DNA of 64,000 nt from Thermocatellispora tengchongensis. GTDB taxonomy: Bacteria; Actinomycetota; Actinomycetes; Streptosporangiales; Streptosporangiaceae. The notes beneath the pieces are model-generated. The model saw only the letters and a program-made list of their open reading frames with translations. It was not told the DNA's origin and ran no database searches. Shown here piece after piece: positions 1 to 7,299 of the stretch (position 1 is the stretch's first letter; every line of letters starts with the position of its first letter). Location of the stretch: positions 434,001-498,000 of the forward strand of contig NZ_JACHGN010000006.1 of the NCBI RefSeq assembly GCF_014202315.1. The letters are read 5' to 3'. The position numbers were made by a program, and so were the translations under genes.

Positions 1-419
1 CCGGCTCCTGGAAGACCTTGACCGTCACCCTGGACACCGGGGCCGGGCGCGTCACGACCTACCTCGACGGCGCCGCCGTCGCCTCGGCCGCCACCACCGT
101 GACCGCGGCGCAGCTCATCGACGCCGCCACCACGTCCGCCGGCTACATCGGCCGCTCGTTCTACCCCGACCCCCTGTTCGACGGCGCGATCGACGACTTC
201 CGCGTCTACGGCGCGGCACTGTCCGCCGAGCAGGTGGCCGCCGTCGCGGGCGGCGAGGTCCCCACCCCGACCGGCCTGACCCGCGCCGAGTTCGACGTGC
301 GGACCACGGCCGGCACCCCACCGGCCCTGCCCGCCGCGGTCCGGGCCTCCTTCTCCGACGGCTACGACCGCGAAATCGACAAGATCACGATCGCGCCGTT
401 CGCCCAACGGCGCGGCTGA
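1..419 (+). CDS. Secreted LamG-domain protein, C-terminal end (partial)
   Basis: The frame is open from base 3 and runs off the left edge, so only about 138 C-terminal residues are visible. The segment with TTYLDGAAVAS, then YIGRS, then FDGAIDDFRVYGAALS is the end of a LamG/concanavalin-like jelly-roll domain, a carbohydrate-binding or adhesive fold. It is followed by a short tail containing ASFSDGYDREI, resembling the bacterial Ig-like linker seen in secreted actinomycete glycoside hydrolases. The catalytic part, if there is one, lies outside the window, so the enzyme class cannot be named. It stops 80 bp before the convergent TetR gene. Confidence 0.7.
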   Translation, partial: GSWKTLTVTLDTGAGRVTTYLDGAAVASAATTVTAAQLIDAATTSAGYIGRSFYPDPLFDGAIDDFRVYGAALSAEQVAAVAGGEVPTPTGLTRAEFDVRTTAGTPPALPAAVRASFSDGYDREIDKITIAPFAQRRG

Positions 420-499
420 CCCTACCGGCGGCCCGTCCGCGCCCCCCGAGCCTGGGGCGCGGACGCACGCCGGGAAGACGCGGCGCGGGGCCCCGCCCG

Positions 500-1171
500 T
501 CACCTCACGGCGAGGCCGTTGATCAGCAGGTTCAGGCCGTGGGCGAACTGGGCGGCGAAGTCGGTGCTGGTGATCGTGGCCGCGGCGTCGGAGAGGTTGG
601 GGTAGCGGCGGCGGTCCAGGGCCGCGTGCAGGGCGTCAAGCGCGGCGGGCAGCCCGGAGTCGATGAGCTCGGCGGCGGCCTGTTCCTCCAGCGTGTGGCC
701 GAGGGTGAAATGGACGATCGCGAACGCCGTGCGGGTGGCGGCCTGGGTGGGCAGGCCGGCGGCGCGCAGCACGCCGACGAGGGTGTCGGTGTAGGACAGG
801 GTGTTCGGGCCGACAGCGTGGGTGCCGGCGTAGACGCGGGCCCCGTCGCGGTGGCGCAGCAGGGCCGCGCGCAGCCGGCCGGCCAGCTCGGTGACCTGCT
901 CCTGCCAGGTGGTCCCCTCCGGCAGCGGGCCGGCGCAGCCGGCCAGCATCTCCTCGGCCATGGCGGCGAGCAGGTCCTGCTTGGTGGCGAAGTGCCGGTA
1001 GAGCGTGCCGACCTGGACGTCGAGCGCGGTCGCCAGGCGGCGCATGGTCAGCGCGTCGAGACCTTCCTCATCCAGCAGGCGCAGGGCGGTGGCGACCGCT
1101 CCGGGCGCGGCCATCTTGGGCGGACGGCCCCGGGGGCGCTGCGGGGACGGCGAGGTTGACGGGGTTCCCAT
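500..1171 (-). CDS. TetR-family repressor of the adjacent flavin monooxygenase
   Basis: This is a 223-residue TetR-type regulator. The N-terminal helix-turn-helix contains LTMRRLATALDV followed by GTLYRHFATKQDLL, and the C-terminal half resembles the tetracycline-repressor-type ligand and dimer domain. I chose the ATG at 1171 because it precedes the basic GRPPK leader; an open frame continues to 1213 but would run through the operator. It diverges from the monooxygenase at 1231, and a perfect inverted repeat (1199-1213) lies between them, so it probably represses that gene and itself in response to an aromatic or antibiotic-like ligand. The ligand is unknown. Confidence 0.85.
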   Translation of the reverse strand: MGTPSTSPSPQRPRGRPPKMAAPGAVATALRLLDEEGLDALTMRRLATALDVQVGTLYRHFATKQDLLAAMAEEMLAGCAGPLPEGTTWQEQVTELAGRLRAALLRHRDGARVYAGTHAVGPNTLSYTDTLVGVLRAAGLPTQAATRTAFAIVHFTLGHTLEEQAAAELIDSGLPAALDALHAALDRRRYPNLSDAAATITSTDFAAQFAHGLNLLINGLAVR

Positions 1172-1198
1172 GCAGGGTGATACTAGTGACCCTCTTTT

Positions 1199-1213
1199 AT
1201 GAACGATGTTCAT
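1199..1213. promoter_or_regulatory. Perfect palindromic operator in a divergent promoter
   Basis: ATGAACGATGTTCAT is a perfect inverted repeat with 6-bp arms and a 3-bp centre. It lies in the only AT-rich stretch between the divergent TetR gene and the flavin monooxygenase, 17 bp before the monooxygenase start. Position and symmetry fit the operator of the neighbouring TetR. Confidence 0.65.
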
Positions 1214-1230
1214 TTAATAGGAGGGCACAC

Positions 1231-2712
1231 GTGCACACCGATGTGATCGTGGTCGGCGCCGGGCCCACCGGCCTGATGCTGGCCGCGGAGCTGGCCCTGG
1301 CCGGCGTACGGGTCCGCGTCCTGGAACGGCGCGAGTCGCCCACCAGGGAGTCGCGGGCCCTCACCCTGCACCCGCGCAGCATCGAGATCATGGACCTGCG
1401 CGGCATCGCCGGCCGCTTCCTCTCCCGCGGCCGTACCGTGCCCGGCTGGCACTTCGCCGGCCTGGACACCCGCCTGGACTTCACCGCGCTCGACACCCGC
1501 CACGGCTACACCCTGTTCCTGGAGCAGGCCCGTACCGAGGAGATCCTGGAGGGACGGGTCCGGGAGCTGGGCGTCGAGATCGCGCGCGGCCGCGAGGTCA
1601 CCGCCGTGCGGCAGGAGCCGGACGCCGTCGTCGTCGAGACCGCCCCGGGGGAGCCGCTGCGCGCCGCCTACGTCGTGGGCTGCGACGGCGGGCGCAGCCT
1701 GGTCCGGCAGGCGGCCGGCATCTCCTTCGACGGCAGCGACGAGACCTTGACCGGCATGCTCGGCGACTTCGCCGCCACCGACCCGGACGCCGTGCGGGCG
1801 GCCGAGGCCCACGGCGTGCTCGCCGTACCGCTGGAAGGCGGCCTGACCCGGTTCGTGGTCGTGGACCCGGAGCGGATGCGGGTGCCGGCCGCCGAGCCGG
1901 TGACGTTCGAGGAGTTCCGGCAGGCCCTGACGCGCATCGCCGGGACGGACTTCGGGGTCGCCGATCCGCGGTGGCTGTCCCGCTTCGGCAACGCCACCCG
2001 CCTGGCCGGCCGGTACCGGCAGGGCCGGGTCCTGGTGGCGGGCGACGCGGCGCACGTCCACTTCCCCGCCGCCGGGCAAGGCCTCAACACCGGGCTGCAG
2101 GACGCGATGAACCTGGGCTGGAAGCTCGCCGCCCAGGTCAAGGGCTGGGCCCCCGACGGGCTGCTCGACTCCTACGACGCCGAACGCCGCCCGGTCGGCG
2201 AGGCGGTCGCCGCCAACACCCAGGTGCAGACGCTGCTGCTGGAGCTGACGCTGGTGCCGCAGTACCGGCGGCCGGTCCTCGCGCTGCGCGAGATGCTGGA
2301 CGGCCTGCTGGGCATCGAGGAGGTCAACCGCCGCCTGGCCGCGTCGGTCTCGGCCATCGGCACCCGGTACGGCGACGGCTCACCGGCCGGGTCCAGGGTG
2401 CCCGACCTGGCGCTCAGCGTCACCGGACGGCCGCAGGTGGAGCGGCTGTACCCGTTGCTGCACGGCGGCCGGTTCGTGCTGATCCGCACGGCCGGGCACG
2501 CCGATGCCGGCGACGCGAGCGCCTGGGCCGACCGGGTGGAGCAGGTCACGGCCTCGGCCTGGCAGGCGCCGCCGGAGCTGGACGGGGCGGACGCGCTGCT
2601 CGTACGACCGGACGGGCACCTCGCCTGGGCCGGGCGCGGCGACGAGGCGCTGGAGGCGCTGCCGCGCTGGGCCGGCGCCCCGGGCGCCACCATCGCGGAG
2701 GCGGTACGATGA
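1231..2712 (+). CDS. FAD-dependent aromatic monooxygenase (PHBH/Rox-like)
   Basis: A 493-residue group A flavoprotein hydroxylase. It starts at GTG 1231 behind an excellent AGGAGGG. The N-terminal Rossmann dinucleotide motif is VVGAGPTGLMLAAEL (about residues 7-21), the second FAD/NADPH motif is YVVGCDGGRSLVRQ (about 147-160), and the third is LVAGDAAHVHFPAAGQGLN (about 268-286). Such enzymes hydroxylate phenolic substrates using NAD(P)H and oxygen. Sequence flavour and divergent TetR control recall rifampicin monooxygenases and polyketide hydroxylases; detoxification of an aromatic compound is an inference. A 150-bp fragment nearly identical to its middle part recurs at 5530-5680. Confidence 0.85.
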   Translation: MHTDVIVVGAGPTGLMLAAELALAGVRVRVLERRESPTRESRALTLHPRSIEIMDLRGIAGRFLSRGRTVPGWHFAGLDTRLDFTALDTRHGYTLFLEQARTEEILEGRVRELGVEIARGREVTAVRQEPDAVVVETAPGEPLRAAYVVGCDGGRSLVRQAAGISFDGSDETLTGMLGDFAATDPDAVRAAEAHGVLAVPLEGGLTRFVVVDPERMRVPAAEPVTFEEFRQALTRIAGTDFGVADPRWLSRFGNATRLAGRYRQGRVLVAGDAAHVHFPAAGQGLNTGLQDAMNLGWKLAAQVKGWAPDGLLDSYDAERRPVGEAVAANTQVQTLLLELTLVPQYRRPVLALREMLDGLLGIEEVNRRLAASVSAIGTRYGDGSPAGSRVPDLALSVTGRPQVERLYPLLHGGRFVLIRTAGHADAGDASAWADRVEQVTASAWQAPPELDGADALLVRPDGHLAWAGRGDEALEALPRWAGAPGATIAEAVR

Positions 2713-2736
2713 CGCGGCCACCGGTCAGCGGAGCGG

Positions 2737-3546
2737 TCAGACGATGCCGAACTCCGTGAACCGGCCGCAGACCTGGAAGCCCAGGCGGCGGTAGACGGGC
2801 TCGCCGTCCTCGGACGCCTGGAGGACCGCGATCCGGTGGCCGAGGCCGCGGGCGGTGTGCAGCGTGGCCTGGGTGATGGCACTGCCGTAACCGCGGCGGC
2901 GGTGGGCGGCCAGGGTGCTGATGTTGTAGATCCCCGCGACCCCCGCGTGGGAGAACACCTCGGCCGAGCAGACCGGGCGGCCGTCGGCGTAGCCGACCAG
3001 GTAGCGAGCCGGGCACTCGGGCGACAGCGCCCATTGGGCGGCCTGGGTGTAGAACCGGTGGACGGTGGCGGCGGGCGGATCCCAGTTGGCGGCCAGGATC
3101 GTCGCGAAGTCGTCGAGCTCCTCGGGGGTCGTCACCGTCCGGATCTCCAGGCCGTCCACATGGGGTGGCGGCCCGGCCTCGTCCAGGCCGGCCCACATGG
3201 CCGCCTCCTCCCCGTTGCAGGGCAGGCCGGCGGCGGCCAGGCGGGAGGCCAGGTCGCCCGGTGTCGAGGCGGGGCTCACCCACCAGGCGAACGGACGGCC
3301 GGTGGCCGACAGGTCGCGCACGGTCTCGGTGATCCTGGCGTCGGCAGTGGACGGGCCGAAGCGCGCCTCGGCGACGAGATTGAACGTGTCGTCGGCGAGG
3401 CCGCTGTCGGCGATCAGCAGATCGTCCAGCTCCGTCACGGTCGCGCCCGCCATGTGGCGATGCAGATGGCAGGTGTGCTCGGCCAGGTTCCGCTCGATGG
3501 CGGGCAGCAGGTCTCCGGGGGCGGTCACGGACGTAGATTCAACCAT
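2737..3546 (-). CDS. GNAT-family N-acetyltransferase
   Basis: 269 residues. The C-terminal GNAT core shows a beta4 strand, then the acetyl-CoA loop RRRGYGSA (about residues 218-225) and a final strand leading to [17 protein letters not shown], the usual GNAT ending. The N-terminal 120 residues form a less conserved half, giving the two-part architecture common in actinomycete GNATs. The acceptor substrate cannot be told. It ends 25 bp from the convergent monooxygenase and starts 25 bp after the FBP gene on the same strand, so the two may be cotranscribed. Confidence 0.8.
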   Translation of the reverse strand: MVESTSVTAPGDLLPAIERNLAEHTCHLHRHMAGATVTELDDLLIADSGLADDTFNLVAEARFGPSTADARITETVRDLSATGRPFAWWVSPASTPGDLASRLAAAGLPCNGEEAAMWAGLDEAGPPPHVDGLEIRTVTTPEELDDFATILAANWDPPAATVHRFYTQAAQWALSPECPARYLVGYADGRPVCSAEVFSHAGVAGIYNISTLAAHRRRGYGSAITQATLHTARGLGHRIAVLQASEDGEPVYRRLGFQVCGRFTEFGIV

Positions 3547-3570
3547 CCCGCCCGGCGATGGGGACGGCGA

Positions 3571-4056
3571 TCACTGGGTCACCTTCCGCAGGAACCCGGT
3601 CACGTTGCCCGCGGTCCTGGCGATCTTCTCGTCGAGCGTGAGCGACTCGGGCATCCGCCCGCCGGGCCCGACGTCCTTCTTGCCGCGCAGGTAGAGGGAG
3701 CAGGCCAGGTCGGTGCAGATGTAGGCGCCCACGGAGTCGGTGCCGCCGCCGGCGCGGCGGGCGGTCATCAGCGCCACGCCGTCGCCGGGGTGCGTGGTCA
3801 GGCAGAACGAGCACATGCTGCGCCGTACGTGCCCGGCGTGCGCGGTGGCGCGGCGCAGCGCCACCCCGACCAGCCGGTCGCCGTGCTCGGCCACCAGGTA
3901 GGCGCGGCCGGGGGACGACGGGTCCTGCCAGCCGAGGAAGTCCAGGTCGTCCCATGGCCGGGTGTCGAGGTCCCTGGGCACGGCAAGGCGTTTGGCCTCG
4001 CCCTTGGTGCAGTTGACGAAACAGGCGCGGATCTCGCGCTCGGATAGCGGCCTCAT
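3571..4056 (-). CDS. FBP-type zinc-finger protein (FusB/EF-G-binding C-terminal family)
   Basis: 161 residues beginning MRPLSEREIRACFVNCTKGE, typical of actinomycete FBP-domain proteins. A cysteine cluster (CSFCLTTH, later ICTDLACSLYLRGKK) fits the four-Cys zinc finger that in FusB-type proteins contacts elongation factor G. The WDDLDFLGWQDP segment is also characteristic. A role in ribosome or EF-G rescue is known for FusB; for this actinobacterial branch it is only assumed. The ATG at 4056 was chosen over longer frames because it begins exactly at the family N-terminus. Confidence 0.75.
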   Translation of the reverse strand: MRPLSEREIRACFVNCTKGEAKRLAVPRDLDTRPWDDLDFLGWQDPSSPGRAYLVAEHGDRLVGVALRRATAHAGHVRRSMCSFCLTTHPGDGVALMTARRAGGGTDSVGAYICTDLACSLYLRGKKDVGPGGRMPESLTLDEKIARTAGNVTGFLRKVTQ

Positions 4057-4104
4057 AGCCACAAAACTATCCGTCCCATGCTGGAACACCAAACCATTAT
4101 CCTG

Positions 4105-4125
4105 TTTCCTAGGGCTTCTAGGAAA
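4105..4125. promoter_or_regulatory. Inverted repeat, candidate TetR operator
   Basis: TTTCCTAG and CTAGGAAA form a perfect 8-bp inverted repeat with a 5-bp spacer, in the divergent gap between the FBP gene and the TetR gene, directly before the TetR start. Its second arm merges into the ribosome-binding purines, so bound repressor would cover the translation start region. Confidence 0.6.
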
Positions 4126-4134
4126 GGAGCGGCG

Positions 4135-4734
4135 GTGGCGCGTGCCGGAGTGACGCGTGAACGGCTGGCCGAGGCGGCGGCGGAACTCGCCGACGAGGTG
4201 GGACTGGAGAACGTGACCGTCTCGGAACTCGCGCGCAGATTCGGTGTGAAGGACGCCAGCCTGTACTCCCACATCAGGAACGCGCACGAGCTGCGGGTCC
4301 GGGTGGCCGTGCTGGCGCTGGCCGAGCTCGCCGATCGGGCCGCGGCGGCGCTGGCCGGGCGCGCGGGCAAGGACGCGCTGGTCGCCTTCGCCAACGCCTA
4401 CCGCGACTACGCGAAGGAACACCCGGGCAGGTACACGGCGATGCAGATCGAGCTCGACCCGGAGACCGCGCAGGCGAGCGCCGCACGCCGGCACTCGGAC
4501 ATGACACGCGCCATCCTGCGCGGCTACTCCCTGCCGGAGCCCGACGAGACCGACGCGGTACGGCTGCTCGGCAGCACCTTTCACGGGTTCGTGAGCCTGG
4601 AACGGACAGGCGGCTTCCGCCATCATCCACGCGACGCGGAGGAATCCTGGCACCGGGTGCTCGACACGCTCGACGTCGCCCTCCGCAACTGGCCGGCACG
4701 GGCAGGCGACGCCGACACGAGCCGCACGCCATAA
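4135..4734 (+). CDS. TetR-family regulator with WHG-type C-terminal domain
   Basis: 199 residues from GTG 4135, which follows AGGAAAGGAG. The DNA-binding helices are VTVSELARRFGVKDASLYSHIRN (about residues 24-46). The C-terminal part contains STFHGFVSLERTGGF, the feature of the WHG subgroup of TetR regulators. An inverted repeat at 4105-4125 immediately upstream is the likely autoregulatory site and could also control the divergent FBP gene. Ligand unknown. Confidence 0.8.
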   Translation: MARAGVTRERLAEAAAELADEVGLENVTVSELARRFGVKDASLYSHIRNAHELRVRVAVLALAELADRAAAALAGRAGKDALVAFANAYRDYAKEHPGRYTAMQIELDPETAQASAARRHSDMTRAILRGYSLPEPDETDAVRLLGSTFHGFVSLERTGGFRHHPRDAEESWHRVLDTLDVALRNWPARAGDADTSRTP

Positions 4735-4759
4735 CGGTCACCACCCCGGGGAGCCGCCC

Positions 4760-4945
4760 GTCCTGAGTCCGCACCTGACCCGATGCCCGCCCCCCAGCTC
4801 GCCGAAGCGCAGGGTGCGTTCATCCAGGGGCTTCGATGATCAGCAGCGCCCACTTGTCGGCGACGTCCGAGAAGATCTCCCGCGCCAGAGAGTCGGCGCG
4901 CCTGAGGTCCGCATCCTCGGGCGAACCCGTGAACTGCTTGGTCAC
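4760..4945 (-). pseudogene. HxlR-family regulator, frameshifted and truncated
   Basis: Reading leftwards from GTG at 4945 gives an HxlR-like start (VTKQFTG..., then DVADKWALLIIEA). The frame then hits a stop, but removing one C from a run of four restores LDERTLRFGEL, the next conserved HxlR segment. Nothing HxlR-like follows, so the gene is both frameshifted and cut off after about 55 codons. It sits divergently to the ridA-like gene, where HxlR regulators are often found, so it may once have controlled that gene. Confidence 0.6.
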
Positions 4946-5060
4946 CGTGAGGTTCCCCGGTCACTGAAAAGTGCCTTCTTCCATGTCAGCCCACACTCTC
5001 CTACAGTTCCTGAGTCACCACAAGAGACTGAAGCGTGTTCATGACAAGGAGGCGGGCAGC

Positions 5061-5468
5061 ATGGCCATCACCCTGATGAACCCCACCGGATTGCCGCGGG
5101 TCGATGCCTATCGGCAGGTGTCGATCGCGACCGGGTCGAAGCTGGTCTTCATCGCCGGACAGGTCGCCTGGGACGCCGATGGAGTCACGGTCGGTGAAGG
5201 AGACCTCGCGGCCCAGGTCGAGCAGTGCTACCTCAACGTCGCCACCGCCCTGGCCGGGGCCGGTGCCGGGTTCGACGACGTGGCGAAACTGACCGTCTAC
5301 GTCGTGGACTGGAACCCCGGAAAGATGCCGCTGTTCCTGGAGGGGGTGGCCCGCGCGTCCGCGAAGCTGGGGGTCACCCCGGTGCCGCCGGGCACGCTGA
5401 TCGGCGTCGCCGCGCTGGACGTGCCCGAGCATCTGGTCGAGGTCGAAGCCGTCGCGGTCATCGACTGA
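5061..5468 (+). CDS. RidA/YjgF/UK114-family protein
   Basis: 135 residues from ATG 5061, preceded by AAGGAGG. The core is typical of Rid proteins: VFIAGQVAWDADG, then LNVATALAGAGAGFDDVAKLTVYVVD, ending TLIGVAALDVPEHLVEVEAVAVI. RidA deaminates reactive enamine/imine intermediates. The usual RidA arginine region is replaced by the PPGTLIGVAALDVPEHLVEVE form, common in the Rid branches whose substrates are unknown. An HxlR remnant lies divergently upstream. Confidence 0.85.
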   Translation: MAITLMNPTGLPRVDAYRQVSIATGSKLVFIAGQVAWDADGVTVGEGDLAAQVEQCYLNVATALAGAGAGFDDVAKLTVYVVDWNPGKMPLFLEGVARASAKLGVTPVPPGTLIGVAALDVPEHLVEVEAVAVID

Positions 5469-5529
5469 ACCGGCGTTCGCCGCCGCCCCGGGCCTCGGCC
5501 GGTGCCTGACCAGGCAGGTGGCGTGGTCG

Positions 5530-5680
5530 CAGCGAGACCCTGACCGGCATGCTCGGCGACTTCGCCACCACCGACCCGGACGCCGCGCGGGCCGCCGAGG
5601 CCCACGGCGTGCTCGCCGTACCGCTGGAAGGCGGCCTGACCCGCTTCGTGGTGGTGAACCCGGAGCGGATGCGGTGCCGG
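5530..5680 (+). pseudogene. Flavin monooxygenase fragment duplicated from 1733-1885
   Basis: About 150 bp read almost base for base like the middle of the monooxygenase gene at 1231-2712: the stretch encoding TLTGMLGDFA, the AEAHGVLAVPLEGGLTRFVVV region and PERMR is repeated with a few substitutions and small indels. Flanking codons are absent, so this is a dead fragment of a close paralogue or a partial duplication, not a gene. Confidence 0.75.
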
Positions 5681-5689
5681 GCGTTCGCG

Positions 5690-5790
5690 CGCCGACCGGC
5701 GCCTGTGAGGTGCCCATGCCGCTGGTAGGCGCGGCGCAGTAGCCCGCGTCCCCGACCAGCGCTGTCGCGCTCTGACATTCGGTGGGACCT
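5690..5790 (-). pseudogene. Second flavin-monooxygenase fragment (FAD motif 3 region)
   Basis: On the minus strand this stretch encodes LVGDAGYCAAPTSGMGTS followed by QAPVGA, the conserved third FAD-binding segment of a different subgroup of FAD-dependent monooxygenases. The reading frame loses similarity on both sides, and it abuts the other fragment at about 5683. It appears to be debris of an older gene. Confidence 0.55.
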
Positions 5791-6095
5791 TCGGCCGGCG
5801 CCGGCCGGTGTCGAACGCCGGCACGCGGCCGTCCGGACCTGCGCGACCGCGACCTCCCGCTGCGGAAGAATCTCATGTAGATCTACATTGTAAAGGCATC
5901 CGCCCTGCTCGACTTCCTGGAGTCGAGCAACGCCACGGAGCCCGGCAAAGAGGACGAGGCCCGGTAGCGACCGCTGGTGCCGGCCGGGGCGGCCGGGTGA
6001 GGTCCAAGCCCTTGTGCTCAGCGGCTCGTCCGGGGTGCGACCCAGCACGGCCCCCACCGTGCGGGCACGGTGGAGGCCGTGACGGTCATGGCGTC

Positions 6096-6347
6096 CTAGC
6101 CACGTGCCGGGGCGGTGCCGAGAGGGGTGGTGACGGTGGCCTGGCGGCCGGGGCACCACCAGTAGCAGGCCACCTCGTCGCAGCCCAGGAAGATGCATCC
6201 CTCCGGTCCGGCCTGGACGCCGTGAACGGGGGCGGAGCAGGCCGCGGCCGTGCTCGGGGCCGCGGCGTGGGCGGCGGGGGCGAGTGCGGTCAGGGTGGCC
6301 GCGGCGCCGATCGCGGCCAGTAGCAGGGCGGCGGGACGAAGACGCAT
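6096..6347 (-). CDS. Small secreted cysteine-rich peptide
   Basis: 83 residues starting at ATG 6347 behind GAGGAGG. It has a clear Sec signal peptide (MRLRPAALLLAAIGAAATL through APAAHAA, likely cleavage near residue 28) and a short mature part of about 55 residues with five cysteines, in the order C, C, C, C, C around GCIFLGCDEVACYWWCPG. The aromatic YWW cluster between cysteines is distinctive. I recognise no family. It stands alone, flanked by non-coding DNA. Confidence 0.65.
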   Translation of the reverse strand: MRLRPAALLLAAIGAAATLTALAPAAHAAAPSTAAACSAPVHGVQAGPEGCIFLGCDEVACYWWCPGRQATVTTPLGTAPARG

Positions 6348-6709
6348 GATCAGGTCCTCCTCATCGGGGGTGGGGGATCAGTGGAGCCGAACACGATAAT
6401 CACTTTTCGTATTCGCTCAACTACTGATTGTCGTCACCTTCGGATGGGGCGGTATCCGGGAAACCACGTATCCGTTCCGTGTTCCGGCAGGTGAGAGGGG
6501 CGGAGGCCCGGACGCCCAGGCCGCCCGGCGGCGGCAACGCGCACTCCACCGCCACCACCCGCCATCCAGCCGGCCATCACAGGCCGCCGGTGCCGATCGT
6601 GGAATGGGACGAAACCTGTGCCGGCTGTTCGGCCATGCGGTCGTCCTGACCCCAGAGCAGAAGGCCGTTCGTGTCGTCGTCATGGGGTGGACGGTTTCAC
6701 GCGCCCATG
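6348..6709. other. Intergenic region upstream of the Cys-rich peptide gene
   Basis: About 360 bp without a convincing gene. The part next to the peptide gene (6390-6430) is relatively AT-rich and probably carries its promoter on the minus strand. I see no repeats or RNA-like structures apart from the hairpin that begins at 6710. Confidence 0.4.
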
Positions 6710-6738
6710 AATGGCGGCCACGTGAGGTGGCCGCCATT
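6710..6738. terminator. Strong hairpin, likely terminator of the 43-residue gene
   Basis: AATGGCGGCCAC and GTGGCCGCCATT form a perfect 12-bp stem with a 5-nt loop, beginning 11 bp after the stop codon of the small minus-strand gene. No T-run follows, as is usual for actinomycete terminators. Confidence 0.65.
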
Positions 6739-6749
6739 CCGTTTCGAGG

Positions 6750-6881
6750 TCAGAGAGTCAATAGCGTTGGCAGAGCGCCCAGGTCCAGGCCGGCGATGGC
6801 GAGGATCACGGCAATGAGGATGATTATTACGTATCGCCCCCATTTTGTGGGCAGGGTCATGGAGAACGAGAGCTTGAACAC
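6750..6881 (-). CDS. 43-residue single-span membrane protein
   Basis: GTG at 6881 follows GGGAGG at good spacing and opens a 43-residue frame: a basic N-terminus (MFKLSFSM, then TKWGRY), one hydrophobic helix (VIIILIAVILAIAGL, about residues 18-32) and a short tail. A perfect 12-bp hairpin stands just after the stop. RBS, membrane span and terminator together make a real small gene plausible, although the family is unknown to me. Confidence 0.5.
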   Translation of the reverse strand: MFKLSFSMTLPTKWGRYVIIILIAVILAIAGLDLGALPTLLTL

Positions 6882-7299
6882 GACGGCCTCCCTTTTACCT
6901 GGTGAGGACGGCCCGCCTGGCCCGGGTCCGACTTTCGTCGAAGAGGCTTGCCGTGCTCGCCTCCTGGGTCGTGGATGCTCGGCGCTTGTGGCTCCGAGCC
7001 GCCGGGCGTGCCTTGTGGGTCTCGCGAAACGAGTCCGGGTTCTGTCGTGAACGGCGGGCTCGTTCTGCGATACTGGCGAAATTGTAATTCCTGGTGGTCT
7101 CCAGGCCGTGGGGTCGATGGTCAGCCGCGACCGATGATTGGTGATGTGCTCGGTAAAGAAATGAATTTCCGTCGTGTCGCCGACCGCGCGGGCCTCGCCC
7201 TGATTCCTCCCGGCTTGGCCTTGATGTCACCCCACGCTGTTGTCCGATATTTCTTCTACGTTGGATTTTGCGGGGGGCGATGCCCGGGTGGGCGGGACG
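6882..7299. other. 418-bp intergenic region with no recognisable feature
   Basis: Between the small membrane gene and the end of the MetE-like gene. Short open frames exist on both strands but lack ribosome-binding sites, codon bias and family resemblance. The 7130-7260 part is less GC-rich and could hold promoters, none of which I can define. Confidence 0.4.

Larger units (their letters stand above)
5469..6095. other. 627-bp remnant region between ridA-like gene and Cys-rich peptide gene
   Basis: No intact gene. It contains two flavin-monooxygenase fragments (5530-5680 plus, 5690-5790 minus), a perfect 14-bp palindrome ATGTAGATCTACAT at 5875-5888, and a short plus-strand frame encoding ASALLDFLESSNATEPGKED with no usable start codon, which looks like a gene tail. 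I see no insertion-sequence ends. Confidence 0.55.

Noticed and set aside
4814-5044. 76-codon plus-strand frame before the ridA-like gene
   Set aside because: It lies opposite the HxlR remnant, which has a much better family match, and has no ribosome-binding site.
5469-6095. Insertion sequence or attachment site as cause of the gene remnants
   Set aside because: I found no transposase-like frame, terminal inverted repeats or tRNA gene; only decayed gene pieces.
6604-7230. Open frames of 111-148 codons around the small membrane gene
   Set aside because: No start signals or homology-like features; the 43-residue minus-strand frame with RBS and terminator explains part of this stretch better.
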